DNA of 64,000 bases from Pseudisothecium myosuroides. Lineage: Eukaryota > Streptophyta > Bryopsida > Hypnales > Lembophyllaceae. Positions 35,217 through 47,098 of this stretch are shown here, in pieces. Position numbers and translations under genes: made by a program. The stretch lies in NCBI GenBank assembly GCA_951799445.1, contig OX637296.1, positions 24,862,001 to 24,926,000 on the forward strand, given 5' to 3'. The notes beneath the pieces were generated by a model. The model was not told where the DNA came from and searched no databases. It saw nothing but the letters and a program-made list of their open reading frames with translations. Every line of letters starts with the position of its first letter. Within the stretch, counting starts at the first letter, position 1.

Positions 35217-36626
35217 TCATCTCCTTGTGTTCTTCCTTTTCTTTAACTTGTCCTTTATCATCTTCCCCACCCTCTTCTTGTCGCGATAAGCAAAGCCGCA
35301 GTGTTCAATTCCCACTTCCATTCTCTGACGATTCCTGCTGATAGAGAGATCCAGATGCTTCCATTTTTCAATCTCTAGGTTGAGCAAAGCAAACCTTCTT
35401 GGCACCAAGGTGTCTTGAAACCATATTTTATATTCATCCCACCCTGAATCAACTACAAAGTAATCTTCGAGAAAAACGCTGATCAACACATACTCATCAC
35501 AAAACGAGGCCTCGATGCATGTTTCTAGAATAATGTCGTATTCATTCCATGTTGGGATTGGATCATCGATTTTAAACAACTTTTCAAACAAATCCAAGGG
35601 TATAGAACAAACTTCATCCCATCGTTTGTTGGTGCCTTCAAAGAATTGATGAACATACAATTCCATAGTGCCAGTATGTTGGTCCCATCGATATGATATA
35701 GCATACAGACGTCCATCCCAACAACCTAATTCAATAGCTGAAGGATCCCTGACGGGAAACTCAAAACTGCTCCACACACCGGTTGCCAAATCATAAGACA
35801 TGATGCATGGAACCTCATATATGGATACGTATAGATTGCCATTGAGACATATACTACCATGTGGGGGAGATGAGAAGACCTCTGTATCGGTCAACTCAAT
35901 TGGGAAGAATTGGACTTTTTGATCCCAAGCTTTGGTGGCAGAATCATAAATAGATGTTTGTATTGTTCGTCTTTCTGTGGATCCCATTTCCACAACGACT
36001 AGTCGAAAGGTATTGTCAAGTTGGTTCACTACCAAGCCCTCTAAAGTCCATTCCCTGTCATATGATTTTCTATCCCTACACAAAGGAGGTACTTTATGTT
36101 GCATCCTTGTACAGAGATCAAAAATTGTGAAAATCCAATGATCAAGGCATTTACCTTCAACAAAGACTAAATAACCACCACCACTCCATTTGGGAGGGAG
36201 GTCATCATTAATTCCATTTGGTGTAGAAACTCACAATTGGTGCCATTCATTAGAGACCCGGTCATATTCCAAGAAGATCTGCCAAATGCCATATGGATGG
36301 ACTAAACAAAAGAAAGGCTTCTTGCTGAGAGGTTTTGCATTGACCTCCAAGAACTTTTCATCAGTAGCCCTTGCATTGAAATCCTTGCACACAAGGTGCA
36401 GCTAGAAAAACTCTTGAAATGGCAACTTAGCAAAAACCCTCTCCAGACCAATATGATGTTGTAGATTGCTCCACAAATTGGGATCCATCTCTTCCGTGGT
36501 GCCAAGGATCATCTCGGAAGGGGGAGGTGCAAGTATGCATGGCCTTGTGACTTGAGTTGGATGTGGATAGCATTCAAGTCTATTTGCAATCTCATTATAG
36601 AGACGCTTCGACTCATATGACGCCAT
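35217..36626 (-). pseudogene. F-box/kelch-like protein gene with two in-frame stops
   Basis: Read on the - strand from ATG at 36626, one continuous frame of 470 codons runs to a stop at 35217. It is broken only by TAG at 36402-36404 (codon 75) and TGA at 36231-36233 (codon 132). Residues about 48-80 form a degenerate F-box: DPNLWSNLQHHIGLERV, AKLPFQEFF, then, after the first stop, LHLVCKDFNA. The C-terminal 295 residues carry kelch-like blade segments such as SYDLATGVWSSF, GCWDGRLYAISYRW and ALLNLEIEKWKHL. F-box proteins act as substrate adaptors of SCF ubiquitin ligases. The stops follow Phe-Phe, where relatives usually have a basic or polar residue, and a QL pair. The intact reading frame around the stops suggests recent loss. 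The alternative is a shorter protein starting at the Met at 36104. Confidence 0.8.
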
Positions 36627-39289
36627 GAAACTATTGGGAGAAGAAATACAGATATATATATTGCAATGAAAGTAAATACAAGAGAGAGAACTGGGGATGA
36701 AAAAACTTCAAGCTACATTTGCCCTTATATACTACTCTAACTTTTACTTTGGTTATAAACAACTTCTAACTAAAAGTAAACTCTAAGTAGAACTCTAATT
36801 ACAAGTCAAGTCAGCTCATACTATGAGCTCCTAATTTATCATTCATTTCAACCTAGCCTAGCCTTCAATTCCTTGTTGTGATGAAGAAGTCCTCAAACAA
36901 TATAATCTGAAATCATGACATACAAGACATGTCAAATAAATAATAAGAATGATTCAAATTGTTGTTGGTGTTAAATAAAAACATCTATATAATGTAGAGA
37001 CTGTTGGTTCATCCACTAATCACTACATCAAAAAAAAACTTACATTGCTCCACAACAATGCAAGCACATAACATTGATAAGCACCATCCTCATTAACATA
37101 TTTACAGAACTTAACCCTAAAGAATTGAAAAGTCCTTTTTGGATGATTGTATCAATTTTCTTGCGCTCACAACTGATAAGAAAAGAAAGTATGACAAATT
37201 GTAGATTGAAAGAAGAGCATCATGTTTTATCAACTTTATATTGAGTTTGTATTCATCATTTTACTAAATTGCCATGAAAAAAATTTGATATTCTAAAATT
37301 GTAGACCAATTCTTTAGGATTCAAATTTTCTAAATACAAACTCATCAATAGCAATGACAAGATAGACCCTCACAAACACCAAAAACGACACATAAAAATT
37401 ATGTAGAAATTGGAAACAATAATGCTATAGGAAGCACCCACTATAGCAGACTCCCTCACACAAGATTTCCTTCAATTCAAATTACAATAAGAAACAATTG
37501 ATCATTTGCAACCAACTTCAACATCAATGTTTTGGAATATTCATTGCGGGCTTTCAAATCAAAATGCTGGCCACAAAATGCTAGTCAAAATGTTGCAACT
37601 CTCACAACAATGCAGGAAAAAAATCATGACAAAAATGCAGAGTTTCTATCTCCTTTCAAAGCTTATCTCATAGAGAATCCTTAGAGAATTAAGACCATTC
37701 CATGTCCAAAACACCACCTGGCTTATCATCATCAACTTAAGAGTGCAATATCCGCAATCAAAGCTCTAATAGTTGTCAAAAGTAATTAAACTTTCTGCTA
37801 TAAAACCTGAATTCCACACAAATCCAGTTGCATCAACACTAGAAAAACTAATAGAAATAGAAAGATCCAAGAGCTTCAAGAGGAGTTATCTAGAGCTCTA
37901 TAGCAACCAAGCCAAATGATGTAAGTGCTTGAGATGTACCTGTAAACCTTAAAAGCTCCTAAACCCCAAAAGTCTTTTAGTCCAACAGGCTGGAAATGAA
38001 CCACATGAAATTACCACTCAAGGTTCAAGTTAGCATTTACAAAAGATCCATGACGTCAGATACAAAGAAAACTAGTCAAAATAGGTAATAATTTTGTAAA
38101 ACAATAGTACCGCAAAGAACACATATTTAGCAAATTCTCTAATCACACATTCTTTCCATTCCACTCCAAAAACAACTCATCACGTGCAGAAACCAACCAA
38201 GCTAAACAACTTGCATTATTTTGTTATGAAAAAGAAAATATTGCTTGTTAAGAAATCATACCCAATGGAGGGATGCAACTAGTTCCAATCACTAGAATTG
38301 GAGAAAATGCGTCTTGCGCTATTATTGTTGCAGTGGTGCACATGCAGGTTGGAACCCAAGATGGACACAAAATTTTGAAACAATGTATGTGCAATGAATT
38401 TGTTCATGAAAATAGAAAAGAGAGCTTGTGATGGTGGGCAGAGCAGGCATCAACTAGGAATGTGGTGCAAGGTGCAAGCAACACTATGTGGATTTAGAAG
38501 CAATTTGGAAGCGTGTAATTGCTCATTGGGATTAACAATGACACGTTTTGTTAATTGGTGCATGTTGCATGATTTGCAAGTGGGTGATCCATAACATCAA
38601 AGTGGAAGATAAATTGGAGGTTGCATTTATCTTGAAGTAGGTCTTCTCTTGTCCACATGTAGTTTATCTTGGATTCTAAATTTGTAACTAAAGTCCAAAA
38701 GTTGACTCAATTAGTTTAACTCCCACTTGAAAGTTAAAACCACCACTAAAATCTATGGCATTGTTCAAATTGACTTTTAGAACCCAATTAACTAGCTATT
38801 ACTAGCCAACTAATGCACCCCTATATAGGTTAATTAGTAGAATTTTAATTTACAAAGTGCTCATGCTATGTAGAATTCCTTGTCTTAAAAGTATCAAGTT
38901 TATAATACTACAAGAAACAACATGGGCAACTATCTTTTATATCATCAAGTGACACTTTTGCTCTTCCTTTACATGTTTTTTTGTTCATGAAGAGAATCTT
39001 TGACATGATCTTCTTTATTGTTTACTTCAAACACTTTGTTTATCTTTTACTTAGAAGTTGCAACTCAAATTATACAATTTAACCATTTAGCTAAACGTTT
39101 TCTGTCTTTTGGATGATTTTGAGAGGCTTCAAGGATGGATCCATTTTTTTTTCAAGGAGGGCATTGCTTGCAATTAATTTCAATGAAAGGTATTAAATGT
39201 TCCTTCCTTGTAATATTTTTTTATTTTTCTATATAAGAAGATGGCAAATCCTCAAATCACTTCAATTGTTTTTTGGCATGATGATCTTT
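36627..39289. other. Gene-free stretch upstream of the F-box remnant
   Basis: The first few hundred bases would hold the F-box promoter; a TATATATA run lies at about 36650, close to the start codon. The remainder is AT-rich with no supported gene. CACTACA-type words at 37023 and 38913 are isolated and do not form a matched pair of ends. Confidence 0.4.
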
Positions 39290-40490
39290 TATTGAATTTG
39301 ATCCTAACTAATGAAGCTTATCAAATCTCGTTCTTTCTCCGATATGAAAATTTCCTAAAATTCAATAATTTATTGCAATTTGAACTTTTGACTTACAACC
39401 ATGGAATGTTAATTTTTAAATTTTAGAATGATATTGATGGCAATAGGATTGCACCATGTTGTTTTGCACTATTATATAAGCTTTAGGAAAAGATTTCACG
39501 TTTTTTAAGCTGATATTTTGTATTTGATATGAATTTTTTTTTTTTTGAAATTTCACAAGTACTCATTGAAAATGTTTAAGATTTAGAAAAGACATATGAT
39601 ATTGTCTCTAAATCATATTTCATTTTGATATTTCATTCATATATAGTTGTGGAAAGGGAGAATGTAGAGGGAAGAACTTTGAAGTTGAAACAATAGCTAT
39701 AGTTCCATTCTTTTAAGTTTAACATGATGAGCTTGAATGTGGCTTTTGGATGACAAACCAAATTTGGAAGATGAAATACAACAGGTTTTCATCCACATTT
39801 TTTTTGAAACATACAACCTTCGATTCGAGGGCCACAACTAGGACAGACTTGACATAGCTATGGCAAACCATGGACCTAATTTCCGTTAGGAACAAATGGA
39901 GGGGCAAACCCCTTCCTCATGCACTAGCACCAAGAGCCCCCATGCGAGCAAATCCACATTTTTATTGGTTGGTATTGAAGATTCTCCACAAAGAATGATC
40001 TTTTGGGGGTGTCCAAGGATTTACTAAAATGAGGAAGTGTAAGCCATGGACCACAAAAGATGTCCTTCTAATATATTTTTGGCAAATGCTACCTCCTTGC
40101 TCTTGATTTGAATTTAAGCCATGTAAATGAACTCTATGGAATTTGATACCAACTAATGAAATGAAGCTTACCAAGTCTAGTTTCTATTTCAATTTGAAAC
40201 TTTCAAAAATTCTTTAAATTGAACATTTTATTGCAACTCTAATCATGGGCTTACTACATGGTCTATTGATTTTCTATTTATAGAATGACACAAAAGTTTT
40301 TGTTGAATATATGACATTCTTCACTATAATTTACACGCACAAAGAAACTTTTAGATTTTTTGGGCTCATTCTGAATTAGATATGAATTAACTTCACTTTT
40401 TTTTTAAAAATCAAAGTAATTTGAAATCAATACTATTAAACTGAAACTTTTATGACTTATATAAGACATGTGATTTGATCTCTAAAAAAT
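39290..40490 (+). repeat. Diverged direct duplication of about 350-450 bp
   Basis: The segment 39290-39640 resembles 40140-40490. Shared ordered blocks include ACTAATGAA...AAGCTTA, AATTTATTGCAA, AGAATGA, GATATGAATT followed by a T run, and GACATATGAT/GACATGTGAT. Identity is roughly 70 percent by eye. The 500 bp between them contain no gene. Confidence 0.45.
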
Positions 40491-41099
40491 AAAATAAAAT
40501 AAAATAATTATCACTCAAACTTAGTTGCGATATAGGCCAAACAAAACAAAGGATGTTCACAAAGAATGCATGGTCACAAGCTCCAATCCTTCAGGGGATA
40601 ACATTTGTTTCTTTGCAAATAGAAAAAAAGTCTTGTTGATGCTCAAAACTAGAGAGATACTCATTTTCAAATTTCAATTGAAAAGAGTGTCAATAATTGA
40701 TAGTAGGGTCATCCACAAATCAAGTACAACTGGTTAATAGATTTTACAAAAATCCAAAATGGTGGATATTCATAAAATAATACTTGTTCAATAGAGTTTA
40801 TTGTAAAGTGTGTGCAATGCGGGACCAAGAGTGGGAGTTTGAGGAAAAGCATAGGATGAAACTCCTTAGAGTACTTAAATTGGGATCTGATGGAGTTTGG
40901 TGTTGTATTTCTTTTGTACTATTTTTAGTTGAACCTTCCTCTGACACCACCATTATAACTTGGGACTACTTATACAATTAACTCTAATGACTTCTCACCA
41001 TGCCTACTCCTATTGATGGAGATAATAAATTGGGCACACTACTACATGCTCCAATGTTGGGTGGTGGTGGTGGGGCAAAGTATTGCAAGATTGCACTAG

Positions 41100-41345
41100 A
41101 AAAAAAACAATTTGGCTAAAAAATGACAACAAATCGTGAAATTTTTCACCAAAAAATTCAAATTTAAAACAATCTTGGATGAAATTGCCAAATTGTGGAT
41201 GAAAACTGAATTATGGATATGTGATATGTTCTAATATGATATTTTCTATCCAATATGAGGATGAATGTTGAAATTTGGAGCACCACTATTAATAACATTT
41301 TATATAACCACCATCGCACTCCATAAAAAACTGAAAAAAAAGCCT
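41100..41345. mobile_element. Diverged relative of the 288-bp hAT-like MITE
   Basis: This segment shares GGATGAAAT-GCCAAATTGT, TATCCAATA-GAGGATGAATGTTGAA and TTGGAGCACCAC with the element at 52419-52706, in the same order. The terminal repeats are degraded and no duplication is visible. Confidence 0.6.
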
Positions 41346-41486
41346 TGAAGTCATGCTCTGCAAAATTCACACTAGGATTGGTCCAAGATGACCCTAAATT
41401 ACCGGATGATGGTGGAAAGGTACTCAAACCAAATGGCATAGTTGCAGGTTTGATACCTAACGACGACATGTTGTGTTTATTTGGTG

Positions 41487-41563
41487 TGAAATCAGCCTCT
41501 CTACGTGACGGAAACCCCTCGCACTGTGTTGTTCAACACACTTGTGTCAAAAAAAGAAAAAAA
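41487..41563 (+). mobile_element. Second copy of the A-tailed retroposon body
   Basis: GAAATCAGCCTC, GTGACGGAAACC, CACTGTGTT and ACACTTGTGT are shared with 32237-32300 in order, followed by an A-rich tail (AAAAAAAGAAAAAAA). No flanking duplication can be recognised, so it is older or was truncated. Confidence 0.6.
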
Positions 41564-41630
41564 TCCACACTGGGAACTGGTCTGCCGCAGCACTGCCGGC
41601 GTTGCCAATCTTGACAGACACCTGAGTGGG

Positions 41631-41812
41631 TCATCTTCTTCTTCTCCCTTGCCTGCCCGGCCTCTTTGGTTTTGCGTAAACTAGCTCGTCCACGTTTTTG
41701 TATCTGGGTCGAGTTTGTGCCCTTCCTCTGACAAGCAGGTGTGGTTCCAGATCGAGCCACTCCAGCTCCTCTTCGTTTCCATCATCATACTTGATCTGCA
41801 ACATTCTACACG
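41631..41812 (-). pseudogene. Possible exon fragment with a Tudor-like motif
   Basis: On the - strand, after a good acceptor (TGTTGCAG), the frame reads IKYDDGNEEELEWLDLEP and continues into a basic segment. The YDDGxEEEL pattern occurs in Tudor-type domains of chromatin proteins. The frame ends in a stop after a run of Arg codons, and no neighbouring exon was found. It may be a captured exon, a retro-copy fragment or chance. Confidence 0.3.
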
Positions 41813-41831
41813 CCGGAATTCTTGTTATCAA

Positions 41832-43932
41832 CCTAAAGAGATCGACTCACATAAAGCAAGTTGTGGCAAAATTGCTGCTCATGGTGGCGGCATAATTATC
41901 AAGTTAGTATGCTGTAGTATCGTACACATGCCAGTGAACGGACACTTCCAATAACGAGGTAGTTCAGCTGACAAATTGAATTGTACACTCAATAAGAAAA
42001 AATGTCCAGTGAATACAAAAATAAGAGGCACACTGTTTGGTGAAGGGCAACTTAGGTGTTCTCTTATAATAGCTACAAATCTCTGTGAACTGAACTCAAA
42101 TTGAGAAAGGTCACGACGTTTTCCACAAAACCTTAGTATTCTTGTTGTACTTGGGAGTCAACTCCATTAGTATTCAGCATTTTGAAAATAGTAAGATTTC
42201 AGTAGTTCCCATAGATGAAGAAACTAGTGCTAAGTCATCATGAATATGTGACCGGTCATTGACATGTGCACGATAGCATTCTTTAACAAATGCTTTGAAC
42301 AAGGAATGTTTATGAACTAGAGAGAAGATTTAAGATTGCTTGTTGGCAAAATGTGCTACATTGTTATGTAGCTAAAACTAGCACGCGTTTTGTGATGCAA
42401 GCGGTGAGGAATGTAGTTTTCAACAATAAGACACCAGATTCAAATTACCAGGTGTAATTTGAATGTGCACATGACAATTTGGGAGATTCAAAGTTGAAGA
42501 AGGGGAGATTGAGCGGTAGAATAGAGCTTAAAAAGGGAGAGTGGTTAGGTCTTAGATACAATGCAACATGCCATCTTGAATGATTGCTACTTGCCACCTA
42601 TACATTTTAAGTGTCATTGCGATTATGGAATGAGAGCCACCTGATAGAGTCGTTTTGCAGTGTTGTAGCAGGAGACATGACCTCTGCGACACTCGCGTTG
42701 GTCTTCAATCACTTTCTTCACAGACCTACCTACCATTGCATCACCTGTTCCCAAATCCAATATTGCTTCTCCAGCTACAATCCCTTCGCTGCAACGCCAC
42801 CAAAGTAATTTGACAACCACATTACTTAACCTTCAACACATTACACCCACATTATCCTTCAACATATTACATAATGTCACTCTTTAGCAGTAGAAAGGGA
42901 GGATGGAAGGAATGCACAACATCGGGTTGAACAAAATTGGTGAATTTTCAAGAAGCTTATTAGAGTATTCCTTTTGAAGTCATGAAATATTGTCTTTGAT
43001 TTGGCTTCTACATTGCATTTGAATTTTTTATTCAACTTATTGCTTTTGGATAGATAAGGCCTGCATGTATGCCCTCTAGTCTCATTAAATTGTCTCCTTG
43101 TTATATTGAGGTTTTGGTCCCACCTATACAACTTTGAGCCTCCGCTATGAGGACAATATTTTATGACTTGCATATTATTTGATGCTTTATGAATAATGAC
43201 TCTTGAGTTGTCGAAGGCTCATGTCTCATTGGATATTTTCCAATCCTATGTTTCTTATTTTCCATATGTGAGGTCATTCTAATTTTCAGATTTTTTCAAT
43301 AAATCTTGTACTAAAGCACAATCACATATGTTGATTGTCAAATGGCAATTCTAATCCAAATTTCTAGGCTTTGATTATCAAAACTCTAGAATGTGTTTTT
43401 TTACACTTTGAATTTGGTTCTGATTGATTCACCGATGTGAGTTTAGGGAATCCTTCTTATTGAAAATACAAATACAAATGGTACTTGCAATGACTGTGGA
43501 CTAGGAATGTAAAGTAGGATGTTTGCACTAAAATTTAGCTCAGGGTAAAGTATCTTTCCATTTTGAATTTCAATGGGAGGAATGTAAAGTAGATTATTGA
43601 AGCTATGTTTTCTTTAGTTGAGCTTAAGAAAATATAATTATATTAGAGAACTAATTATGTGAAAATGAAGTGTTTGACATTTTAAATGCTCCTTAGGCTC
43701 ACAATGTCATTGAAGTAACCTCCAAAGAACCAATCCAAGGAGCCAACTGAATGGGTCTCCTGGATTTCAGCACTTTTGAGTTGTTCACAAAGGGACTTTC
43801 TTGTGTTCAATATTATTTATATTGAACAGAAAGCATGCAACGTTCTTCATTGATTGAATGATGTGAAGTTCAACCCTGTTTGAATTGTGTTTCTCAATAG
43901 AGTACAAAAGAAACATGGCACCAAACTCCATC
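41832..43932. other. Gene-free stretch
   Basis: Mixed-composition sequence with short frames only. The - strand frame 42623-42820 and the pair at 42877-43173 show no motif. No repeats were recognised. Confidence 0.4.
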
Positions 43933-44032
43933 AGACCTAAGTTTGGGTGCTGCAAGGAGTTTCATCCTGTGTTTTTCTCAAGCTCTGGCTCCCAGTCCCT
44001 CGTTGCACACACTTTACAATTAACTCTAATAG
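43933..44032 (+). repeat. Dispersed repeat, second copy
   Basis: This matches 21042-21140: GTTTGGGTGCT, GGCTCCCAGTCCC and TTGCACACACTTTAC appear in the same order. It lies just downstream of the 3-prime end of the - strand gene candidate. Confidence 0.55.
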
Positions 44033-44219
44033 ATGACCAATCAAATTCATAACATTTTTGAATTTCACAACTGGCCAAGGGTCCCTCCCATTTCCTTTCA
44101 CAATTAAAACTCTTGATTTCAAGTTTGCCCATAAATCTTGGGTCTCGTAGTTTCTATGTTCCTGAAATTACATGAAAGACACCGCAGCCTTCCGATTCAA
44201 GAATGTTATGTTGGTCATT

Positions 44220-46254
44220 TCAAAACATTTCAAGTAATTTGAGACTTGAGAAGAGAGAGACAGACCTCGATCTCTCCAGCGGTATTCGAGCTTTTTGTTT
44301 CGTGTCAGGGGCAGGACAGCCTGCGTAATCAAAGACCAAGCTTGGTAACCCCGCCGACCTTTTCCGTTTGGGATCCAACTGAAACATCAACAACGTCTGT
44401 GCTGGAGAGAATGGCGGTTGTGACACTGTGGACTGCAGGAGCTTTCTCTTCCTTCCGACCATCACATGACCTTCCAGCTTTGGGGGAGAGTGCAGCAGCA
44501 TTTCATCTTCGCCAGCAGCATTTTTGGTCGCATCCATCGATTTTGCAGATCCTGCATTAGCTCCCAGTTTTCTTATGGCAAATTGTCCATGTAAAGCTTC
44601 TCTGTATGCCTCTACCTTGTAGTCTAACGCTAATTTCCGGGGCCGTAATGTGCAGCCCGGAGCTTCGAAATCTTTCAGGGAACCTTTCACTGAAGAGAAA
44701 TGGGACGTTGACAGAGTAGGAGTTGTCCCTCTCCTCGTGTCTACGGTCGCCTCGTTTGATTGAAGATTTGATAGCTGCGTGTATGTGACACAACAAATTG
44801 ATATAAGTTGACTCTGCTGGAGCTAATTCCATACTTTGAAGTTGAGGTGACTAACTGCTGTTGGATTCTAGCAAGCTACGCAAAGGGACTCTTACTTGTT
44901 TAGTTTACCAGAAATGAAACTTACGTTTTTATTCAATATAATTTTGAACTTCAATAGTCTGTCCAGAAAGGCAACCAACATTGCATCATCTATCTGACAA
45001 AAATCACTTCAAGTATCATATCAGGGCTTTGCTCGACATCAAGACTTGGAAATGATTATAAGCTTGCGCACTATTTGCTGGATGAGTTACATGCACAAGC
45101 CGAATACTCACTTGACTGTTTAACCGAAACAAACAAACAAAACAAGGAATTCGGTGATCAACATCCTTCCTTCCGCCGAGTATCATGGAGCTCATAAATA
45201 ACCTATCGGAGACACAAACTGGTCCACGGTTACGGCAATCGAAAGATTTCGCACTCGGATCAGTCAGATTATTGCCCGAAATGAGTTCCAGCTGGTCACT
45301 TGGAAGTACCAGCTGCATGCCTTTGTCTTCCACATGGATGCAGAGGCATTCATCATACAATGGTATCACCAGCACTTTCACTGATCGTTATAGTCTTACT
45401 GGACATAATGCAAGTTCCAACTCTTAGAAGTTGATTGAACGTCAATTAATTTAAATTGGCGGTCTTCCAAGTGCTACTTTGGCGCTTTCAGGATTCTCAG
45501 CCCGAAACTCAAAACTATAAATTCACATCAGTTCCAGTTTTTAGAGCATTGTGTAGGTGTATGTCAGAATTTTGGAGGCAGAATCGCGTCACCTCAAAGA
45601 ATTTTACGATATTGGCTGATAGTGCATGCTAGAAAAGTTGGAGGCATGAGGGGCCAGGGCGTCTAAGTGGACAGACCTCAATATCATTAAGGCAGGTGGA
45701 GCACAAGCCTCGGTTGTCAAACGCAGCCACACTGCTGGAAGCCTCCGTCGTAGCTTGGCTTTGTTGAAGTTGGGTAAGGCTCTCGGAGTCTTCTTCTGCA
45801 AATTTACTCTTGGAGAGTTAGATGAGCAATGAATGGACTCGAGCTCTGCTGAACTCATATACATCACTGTAGCTCAACACGAAATGATTTGAGATGAAAG
45901 TGCCTTAAGCACGTTAATTTGAAGTCACCGTGAGCAGTAGTTCCGTACCAGATTCTGATTCCTCCAGAAATCCATTCTTGATCATGCTCCACCTCTGCCC
46001 CATTCTCCTCCTTTACTACTTGAACAAGCACGCTGCTTCTCAATGGAAGAAGAGCTCAATTGCCTTAAGCTTCACAAGGTACAGGATGAAAATATTCATC
46101 AGTCTGCAGTTCATGTCGACAGGCAGTTGAGCTTGCGCATAATGTAATCTCAATCTCGTCAAGCGTCTTTCTCCACCTTCAGTTCGAATTCCCCAAATGC
46201 AGGCTCCACCATAAAATCGATATAACACCTATTAACTTCTTGACTTCTTGCCAT
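44220..46254 (-). CDS. Unrecognised multi-exon gene candidate (partial model)
   Basis: Several - strand segments look like exons: open, non-repetitive, and bounded by good splice sites. From 5-prime to 3-prime: a start exon near 46254 (MARSQEVNRCYIDFMVEP); 45949-46032 (QVVKEENGAEVEHDQEW); 45677-45795 (EEDSESLTQLQQSQATTEAS, then FDNRGLCSTCLNDIE); 45112-45380 (VLVIPLYDECLCIHVEDK, donor GTGAGT); 44925-44993 (IDDAMLVAFLDRLLKF, donor GTAAGT); and a last exon 44220-44689 (KGSLKDFEAPGCTLRP) ending in TGA at 44220. The 45112 and 44925 exons join in phase. Other joins do not fit yet, so one or more small exons are missing. The beta-rich 45112 segment followed by a helix could be a PH-like fold, but this is speculative. 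I do not recognise the protein. It is divergent from MDHAR. Confidence 0.4.
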
Positions 46255-46684
46255 CTCTGGTACAGAAAAATGATGTCATCGTCGTGTTGTATTTCAATGT
46301 TAACCTCCTGATTTTCATGCTTGGAGTCGCGTGTACCTCAATTACACAAGTAGTCTCTGAATTGAACTGCTGTTCAGGTTTCTGCTGTAACTGCTACAAC
46401 CCATATCGATTTTCATGCAACACCCAAGCTTCCACCTACGGAATAGCTTTGGTAGTGAAAATTGAATCAATTGACAATAATATATCGACAAACTGGCTGA
46501 AATTTTGACATCAAGCTATCCTGTGAATGCATGTTTCAAGAAAAGGATGCTCCACGTCACTTCACTCACCCACCATTGAGCTGTGAAGAGGACTGGTGTG
46601 AAGAAGTCTTTGGGTTTCCTTACACAATCAAAGTCAGTGTGTGTAACACTAAGTTATTACAACAGCTACGACCCACAAGCAGCT

Positions 46685-46690
46685 TATAAA
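46685..46690 (+). promoter_or_regulatory. Possible TATA box of the MDHAR gene
   Basis: TATAAA lies about 400 bp upstream of the proposed leader-intron donor. It is one candidate core promoter. The G-box region downstream of it could instead be upstream of a TATA-less start nearer to 46950, so the transcription start is not settled. Confidence 0.25.
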
Positions 46691-46833
46691 TTAGGTTTAG
46701 CTGAGCAAAGCAATAACCCACATGCCAAGGAACAGCGAGCAAGCAAACAATCAAACCGAGTGAGACAGAGAGTCGGAGATCCAGTAGGGTTTTGTGGTTG
46801 CTGGTTCTGAACTGAACTTCATTCCACGTCGGC

Positions 46834-46872
46834 AATTGACCTAGGTGGCACGTGGAATTGACCTAGGTGGCA
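46834..46872 (+). promoter_or_regulatory. Direct repeat with G-box upstream of MDHAR
   Basis: AATTGACCTAGGTGGCA is repeated exactly at 46834-46850 and 46856-46872. The palindromic G-box CACGTG overlaps the end of the first copy and the spacer (46849-46854). G-boxes bind bZIP and bHLH factors and are common in light and stress responsive plant promoters. GGCATGTGGCATGTCGCATG just downstream adds further short repeats. The position fits a regulatory element of MDHAR or of the divergent gene candidate. Confidence 0.45.
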
Positions 46873-47098
46873 AGTGGCATGTGGCATGTCGCATGTTGCG
46901 TTCCCACCAACGGTCTCGTTCTCAAGTTGAGTTCCCAAAGTTCTTCAGGCTCCCCACGTTCCCTATGCAGGCAACCCTCAGTGCACCACGTTTCGTGCTG
47001 CACATTCACGCAGCACCAACAACTCCGTGACGTCCTGAGGATCGATCGCATTTCGCAATTTTCACTTCTTTTTCAGTTTTCGATTGAGGTCTGGCTAG

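Noticed and set aside
37023..38930. CACTACATCAAAA-like and CTACAAGAAA-like words as transposon ends
   Set aside because: They occur in the same orientation and do not pair as inverted ends.
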